IMG/VR virus record: IMGVR_UViG_3300017786_000128
Location: 1-25,109 of that record
Source of the DNA: a virus
Direction: 5' to 3' (one strand)
Length of the DNA stretch: 25,109 nt
Below are positions 22,622-25,109 of this stretch, in pieces. The notes under the pieces were generated by a model that saw only the letters and a list, made by a program, of their open reading frames with translations, was not told the origin of the DNA and did not search any database. Numbering within the stretch: the first letter of the stretch is position 1; each line of letters starts with the position of its first letter. The translations under genes and the position numbers were made by a program.

Positions 22622-23316
22622 TATGCGTTCACCCTTAATCCAAATAGTGACATATACGTTCCTGCTAGTTCTCCAGTTTCACCCATAAAAGCAAAGCCAG
22701 TAAAGGTAGTATCTGCACTCCCATTATTGTAACGTCCAAAGGATTGTGACCTTATGTATGCACCAAGTGTTTCATTATAACCCACCAAATCACTCTTCAT
22801 CATTGGTCTGTGTTTAGACCCTCTGTCAGTATTTGTACCACTTATAACAGTGGCAATAACACCATACATATCAATTTCACCATACAAACCAGTATCTTGT
22901 GCAGTTCCATCTCCGTTGTCATTTAAATTTCTAAACAAACGCATTCTATCATCACTATTATCATTGTTACCGATGTATGAGCCTGTATTTACTGAAAGCT
23001 CTTGAGTATGCCATCTATAGTTTGCATCAGTTATTTCAGAACTACCATTCATCCATCGCATAGTTATATCATGTGCTCCACTTGTGTGAGCAGAACCATA
23101 GAAACCAATAACCAATTTGTACGTTATATAGTCCGTTGTGAAAACATCTTGGAAACGTATAGATGCAGCAGTAGAGCCACTTAATTCACTATCGGAGGTA
23201 CTTACCTTTGTTGTAATGTGTTCATATATACCTGCTCGTTTTGGTATGGTCAAAACATCACTAGAACTAATCGTAGCTCCACTCACTCCACTTCCAGTAA
23301 CTTTAGTTAAAGCCAT
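22621..23316 (-). CDS. Tail fibre / receptor-binding protein, 231 aa
   Basis: The N-terminus MALTKVTGSGVSGATISSSD is a common opening of marine phage fibre proteins. The rest is beta-rich, Gly/Ser/Asn-rich and free of Cys (YKLVIGFYGSAHTSGAHDIT, RLFRNLNDNGDGTAQDTGLY), consistent with a jelly-roll-like distal domain. It is followed directly by a tail-assembly chaperone-like gene, a usual fibre/chaperone order. Host-recognition role is inferred from position and composition. Confidence 0.68.
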   Translation of the reverse strand: MALTKVTGSGVSGATISSSDVLTIPKRAGIYEHITTKVSTSDSELSGSTAASIRFQDVFTTDYITYKLVIGFYGSAHTSGAHDITMRWMNGSSEITDANYRWHTQELSVNTGSYIGNNDNSDDRMRLFRNLNDNGDGTAQDTGLYGEIDMYGVIATVISGTNTDRGSKHRPMMKSDLVGYNETLGAYIRSQSFGRYNNGSADTTFTGFAFMGETGELAGTYMSLFGLRVNA

Positions 23317-23325
23317 CTATTTACC

Positions 23326-23700
23326 TCATGCGTATGGGCTTGTACCCAATGTGCTTGCATCCCAAGCAGCTTTTAGTTTAGCTATTGTGTCTGCATCATC
23401 TATAGCCTTTGCAGAAGGAGCATCTCTCAATGCTTTCTTCTTGTTTACAGATGCTGTTTTAGCAGATGCGTCATCAGCTTCAAGTGCCTTCATGTATGTT
23501 ACATCTTCAGCTTCAAGTAAAGGCTTTCGCACTTCCCTGATTTTATCCTTGAAGATAACTTTAGCAGCAGTCATGTCTTCAGCCATAACACTACCATTTA
23601 GTTTCCAAGCATTTCTGAAATGCCTGTCGGAAGGTATAGTTGCTGTTGAAGCATCTATTGTTGCACCATCCTTGTCGGTTACAAAAGTCTTAGTTGCCAT
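23326..23700 (-). CDS. Tail assembly-like protein, 124 aa
   Basis: Ala/Lys/Asp-rich helical protein. DRHFRNAWKLNGSV near residue 25-38 and the helix AKVIFKDKIREVRKPLLEAE are features of small proteins encoded among fibre genes of marine phages, probably assembly factors; the latter half (ALRDAPSAKAIDDADTIAKL) has the ALRD(A/L)PS element also seen as ALRDLPS in the chaperone-like gene at 22388-22621. It has the strongest ribosome-binding site of the cluster (AGGAGG about 8 bases from ATG), so it may be highly expressed. Confidence 0.65.
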   Translation of the reverse strand: MATKTFVTDKDGATIDASTATIPSDRHFRNAWKLNGSVMAEDMTAAKVIFKDKIREVRKPLLEAEDVTYMKALEADDASAKTASVNKKKALRDAPSAKAIDDADTIAKLKAAWDASTLGTSPYA

Positions 23701-23715
23701 GTTAGTTCCTCCTAT

Positions 23716-24165
23716 TTAAGCAGCTATTTTCCAAGCATTTCGCCATGTTCGTTGTTGTGGCAGTTGCTCTTTCTTACATATGACAAGTCTTGGTCGGTTT
23801 GACTTCTCATAATCTCTCCATACCCTTTCAGGTATATCTTTCTGTATTAGATACTCTATTGCTTCTTCTTCTGTCATAGCCTTCACAGGCTCAGTGTTAT
23901 GCAACAAGTATCCTCTTGTATGCTTTACAAAGTCTGGTTGTGCTTCGTCCTTCTTGAGTTCCCAATACACCCACACAGGTGGTAGTATGCCACCATTCAA
24001 TGCACACGCCATCCAGTTAGGGTCAGGGTGCGTTATCTTTGCAGGTTCATCTAGGTTGTCAGGGTCTTCCCACACAATGCAGAACTCACTTCTGTATGGC
24101 TCTAGGTTTTGCTTTGCCCATCCTAGTCTATCCCATAAATGTGTTCCTTGAAATTCTGGTGTCAT
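23716..24165 (-). CDS. Fibre-cluster protein, probable assembly factor, 149 aa
   Basis: Soluble, Trp- and Pro-rich protein starting TPEFQGTHLWDRLGWAKQNL and containing WVYWELKKDEAQPDFVKHTR. The C-terminal end QRTWRNAWKIAA resembles the N-terminal HFRNAWKLNG of the following gene product, so the two may share a binding motif or derive from one ancestral protein. I do not recognise a named family. Its start is set by a GDLA junction cassette (GGAG 7 bases upstream, ATGA overlap). Confidence 0.62.
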   Translation of the reverse strand: MTPEFQGTHLWDRLGWAKQNLEPYRSEFCIVWEDPDNLDEPAKITHPDPNWMACALNGGILPPVWVYWELKKDEAQPDFVKHTRGYLLHNTEPVKAMTEEEAIEYLIQKDIPERVWRDYEKSNRPRLVICKKEQLPQQRTWRNAWKIAA

Positions 24166-24578
24166 GCTAAATCTCCGTGTATTGCTAAAGATATCTCTCC
24201 GGGGTCTTGATTGCTTCCATCTCCTGTTTTAAAAGAAGATATATTACATAGTGCCGTTGTTTTTAAAGAATCACTTTCAGCGTAAAAAGAAACAATGGCT
24301 GTAGTTGCAAATAAACTTTTTTGCCCTATTGTTATGCCATAATTAGTATTACTCAATGCGTTTGTGTAGTTAGGTTTATAATCACCAGTTCCACCATCTG
24401 TTAAACTAGCCGTATTAAAACTATCATTTATTGTTGCATCAGGAGCATCATACTGACACCAAACTTTCACTAATCCTTGTTGCACACTCGTAGTGGTAAT
24501 ATTCCCTGCACCTGCAACAATAGTGATGCTGTTCTTTGCGTCTACTCCCTCTAGGGCATTTGTTCTTAGTGTGGACAT
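24162..24578 (-). CDS. Small tail/fibre protein, GDLA-type paralogue 4, 138 aa
   Basis: Begins MSTLRTNALEGVDAKNSI, then TTTSVQQGLVKVWCQYD, DSFNTASLTDGGTGDYKPNY and TNALSNTNYGI, and ends AIHGDLA. It aligns over its whole length with the next upstream gene (24578-24994) and with 20660-21046. Predicted beta-rich fibre subunit. Start in a TAATG overlap, stop in an ATGA overlap, both within GDLA cassettes. Confidence 0.75.
   Translation of the reverse strand: MSTLRTNALEGVDAKNSITIVAGAGNITTTSVQQGLVKVWCQYDAPDATINDSFNTASLTDGGTGDYKPNYTNALSNTNYGITIGQKSLFATTAIVSFYAESDSLKTTALCNISSFKTGDGSNQDPGEISLAIHGDLA
24163..24176 (-). repeat. GDLA junction cassette, copy 4
   Basis: Minus strand GGAGATTTAGCATG, identical over 14 bases to copy 1, linking paralogue 4 to the 149-aa gene; GGAG is 7 bases from the ATG. 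Confidence 0.85.
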
Positions 24579-24592
24579 TATGCTAAGTCTCC
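24576..24592 (-). repeat. GDLA junction cassette, copy 5
   Basis: Minus strand GGAGACTTAGCATAATG, identical to copies 2 and 6; joins paralogue 5 to paralogue 4 by TAATG. Confidence 0.85.
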
Positions 24593-24994
24593 GTGTATTG
24601 CACTATAGTGAACTTTATCAGCTTGAGCAAAATTGTCAGTGCCTTGACCTGTAAGCCCAATCTGTAGTCTATAAGAACCTGTTGCAGTAACATCATCTGA
24701 TGGATTGCAAGATATAACTGGGTCATTTGCTACGGCATTTGAAGCTGTTCCAAGAATTGAATAATTAGCATTAGCCATATCATTAGTAATAGCGTAGGAA
24801 TAATCACCAGTGCCATTATCTGTGCCTGATGCAATATTAAAGTTATCAGTCAAACTAGCATCAGTTCCTCCAAAAACCCAAGCTTTCGCCAACCCCTGCT
24901 GTAAGTTGGTAGTTGTAGAGTTACCCTCTCCTGTGACGGCAATAGACCCTGCTGTTGATGTGCCTGTGAGTGTGTTTGTTTTGAGTGTTGCCAT
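24578..24994 (-). CDS. Small tail/fibre protein, GDLA-type paralogue 5, 138 aa
   Basis: Begins MATLKTNTLTGTSTAGSI, continuing AVTGEGNSTTTNLQQGLAKA, nearly the same as the protein at 20660-21046 (TLKINTLTGVTTAGSI…) over the first 40 residues, then DNFNIASGTDNGTGDYSYA and TNDMANANYSI, ending AIHGDLA. The two N-termini are also similar in DNA, so one is probably a copy of the other, now separated by 3 kb of other fibre genes. The C-terminal halves differ strongly. Confidence 0.75.
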   Translation of the reverse strand: MATLKTNTLTGTSTAGSIAVTGEGNSTTTNLQQGLAKAWVFGGTDASLTDNFNIASGTDNGTGDYSYAITNDMANANYSILGTASNAVANDPVISCNPSDDVTATGSYRLQIGLTGQGTDNFAQADKVHYSAIHGDLA

Positions 24995-25008
24995 TATGCT
25001 AAGTCTCC
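24992..25008 (-). repeat. GDLA junction cassette, copy 6
   Basis: Minus strand GGAGACTTAGCATAATG, here at the end of a protein unrelated to the five paralogues, joining it to paralogue 5. Confidence 0.85.
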
Positions 25009-25109
25009 AAATGTTTGAGACATTTTTCCTATGTCTAAGTATCCTGAACCAGTGTATGTATCGTGGTCATACTGACCAGTTGCAATGTCATCACACCATG
25101 ATTGATTTA
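24994..25109 (-). CDS. Tail/structural protein, C-terminal fragment cut by the window edge
   Basis: The frame is open from the right edge to a TAA at 24994 and encodes the last 37 or so residues: SWCDDIATGQYDHDTYTGSG, then YLDIGKMSQTFGDLA. It is not similar to the small paralogues except for the last four residues, GDLA. Composition (Asp, Tyr, Gly, Thr) suits a fibre or tail protein with a beta-rich end. No more can be said without the missing N-terminal part. Confidence 0.7.
   Translation of the reverse strand, partial: NQSWCDDIATGQYDHDTYTGSGYLDIGKMSQTFGDLA

Noticed and set aside
23138-23719. 193-aa plus-strand open frame opposite tail genes
   Set aside because: It is a shadow of the minus-strand frames at 22621-23316 and 23326-23700; composition is Ser/Ala/Val-rich from antisense codons and no plus-strand context supports it.
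1-25109. tRNA genes, insertion sequences and CRISPR arrays
   Set aside because: I looked for tRNA-like cloverleaf arms, transposase genes with inverted ends, and regularly spaced repeats, and saw none that could be supported; no gap longer than 300 bases without a gene exists.

Overview
The window is a densely packed piece of a tailed-phage genome (or an integrated relative), about 25.1 kb, AT-rich, with almost no intergenic space. Gene content matches the marine podovirus type known from Puniceispirillum phage HMO-2011 and its relatives on SAR116, SAR11 and Roseobacter-lineage Alphaproteobacteria. The best marker is a family A DNA polymerase with a DnaJ-type CxxCxGxG zinc-finger insert between its exonuclease and polymerase domains, a feature I know from HMO-2011. 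A coenzyme-B12-dependent ribonucleotide reductase, a T7-type endonuclease I and a split primase/helicase pair fit too. The host assignment is inference; the genes are read directly from the sequence.

Left half (1-10549, plus strand): integration, DNA replication and nucleotide metabolism. In order: 3' end of a tyrosine integrase, Toprim primase, DnaB/RecA-fold helicase, an unknown 115-aa protein, a GIY-YIG/T5orf172 nuclease-like protein, DNA polymerase, a likely ssDNA-binding protein, a Cas4/RecB-like Fe-S nuclease, a small coiled-coil protein, endonuclease I (Holliday-junction resolvase), an unknown acidic protein, DUF3310 protein, a 53-aa protein, class II RNR, a ribosome-modulation-factor-like protein and a 53-aa protein overlapping its end. 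Most junctions are 1-4 nt stop/start overlaps, so the region reads as one or a few operons. A near-consensus sigma70 promoter (TTGACA-N17-TATAAC with extended -10) sits across the stop codon of the polymerase and should drive the ssDNA-binding-protein gene and those behind it.

Right half (10551-25109, minus strand, transcribed from right to left): virion genes. Nearest the right edge is a tail-protein cluster (19557-25109) with five paralogous small tail/fibre proteins, other fibre proteins, and tail-assembly-chaperone-like proteins. It is followed by small membrane proteins (possible holin/lysis or virion membrane components) and then by large internal-virion/ejection candidates of 666, 163, 407 and 1258 aa. 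Capsid, portal and terminase genes are not in the window and presumably lie to the right. The two halves converge with one base between stop codons and no visible terminator.

The most unusual pattern is a recurring gene-junction cassette. In the tail cluster six genes end in the same residues (GDLA), and the codons for these residues contain the Shine-Dalgarno sequence of the next gene. A similar cassette (…DTA or YTA, ACACAGCATG) recurs at three junctions of the replication operon. The tail version could serve as a portable seam that lets tail-protein genes be duplicated and exchanged without losing translation coupling. A second striking feature is a run of 11-residue (hendecad) repeats in the 666-aa virion protein.
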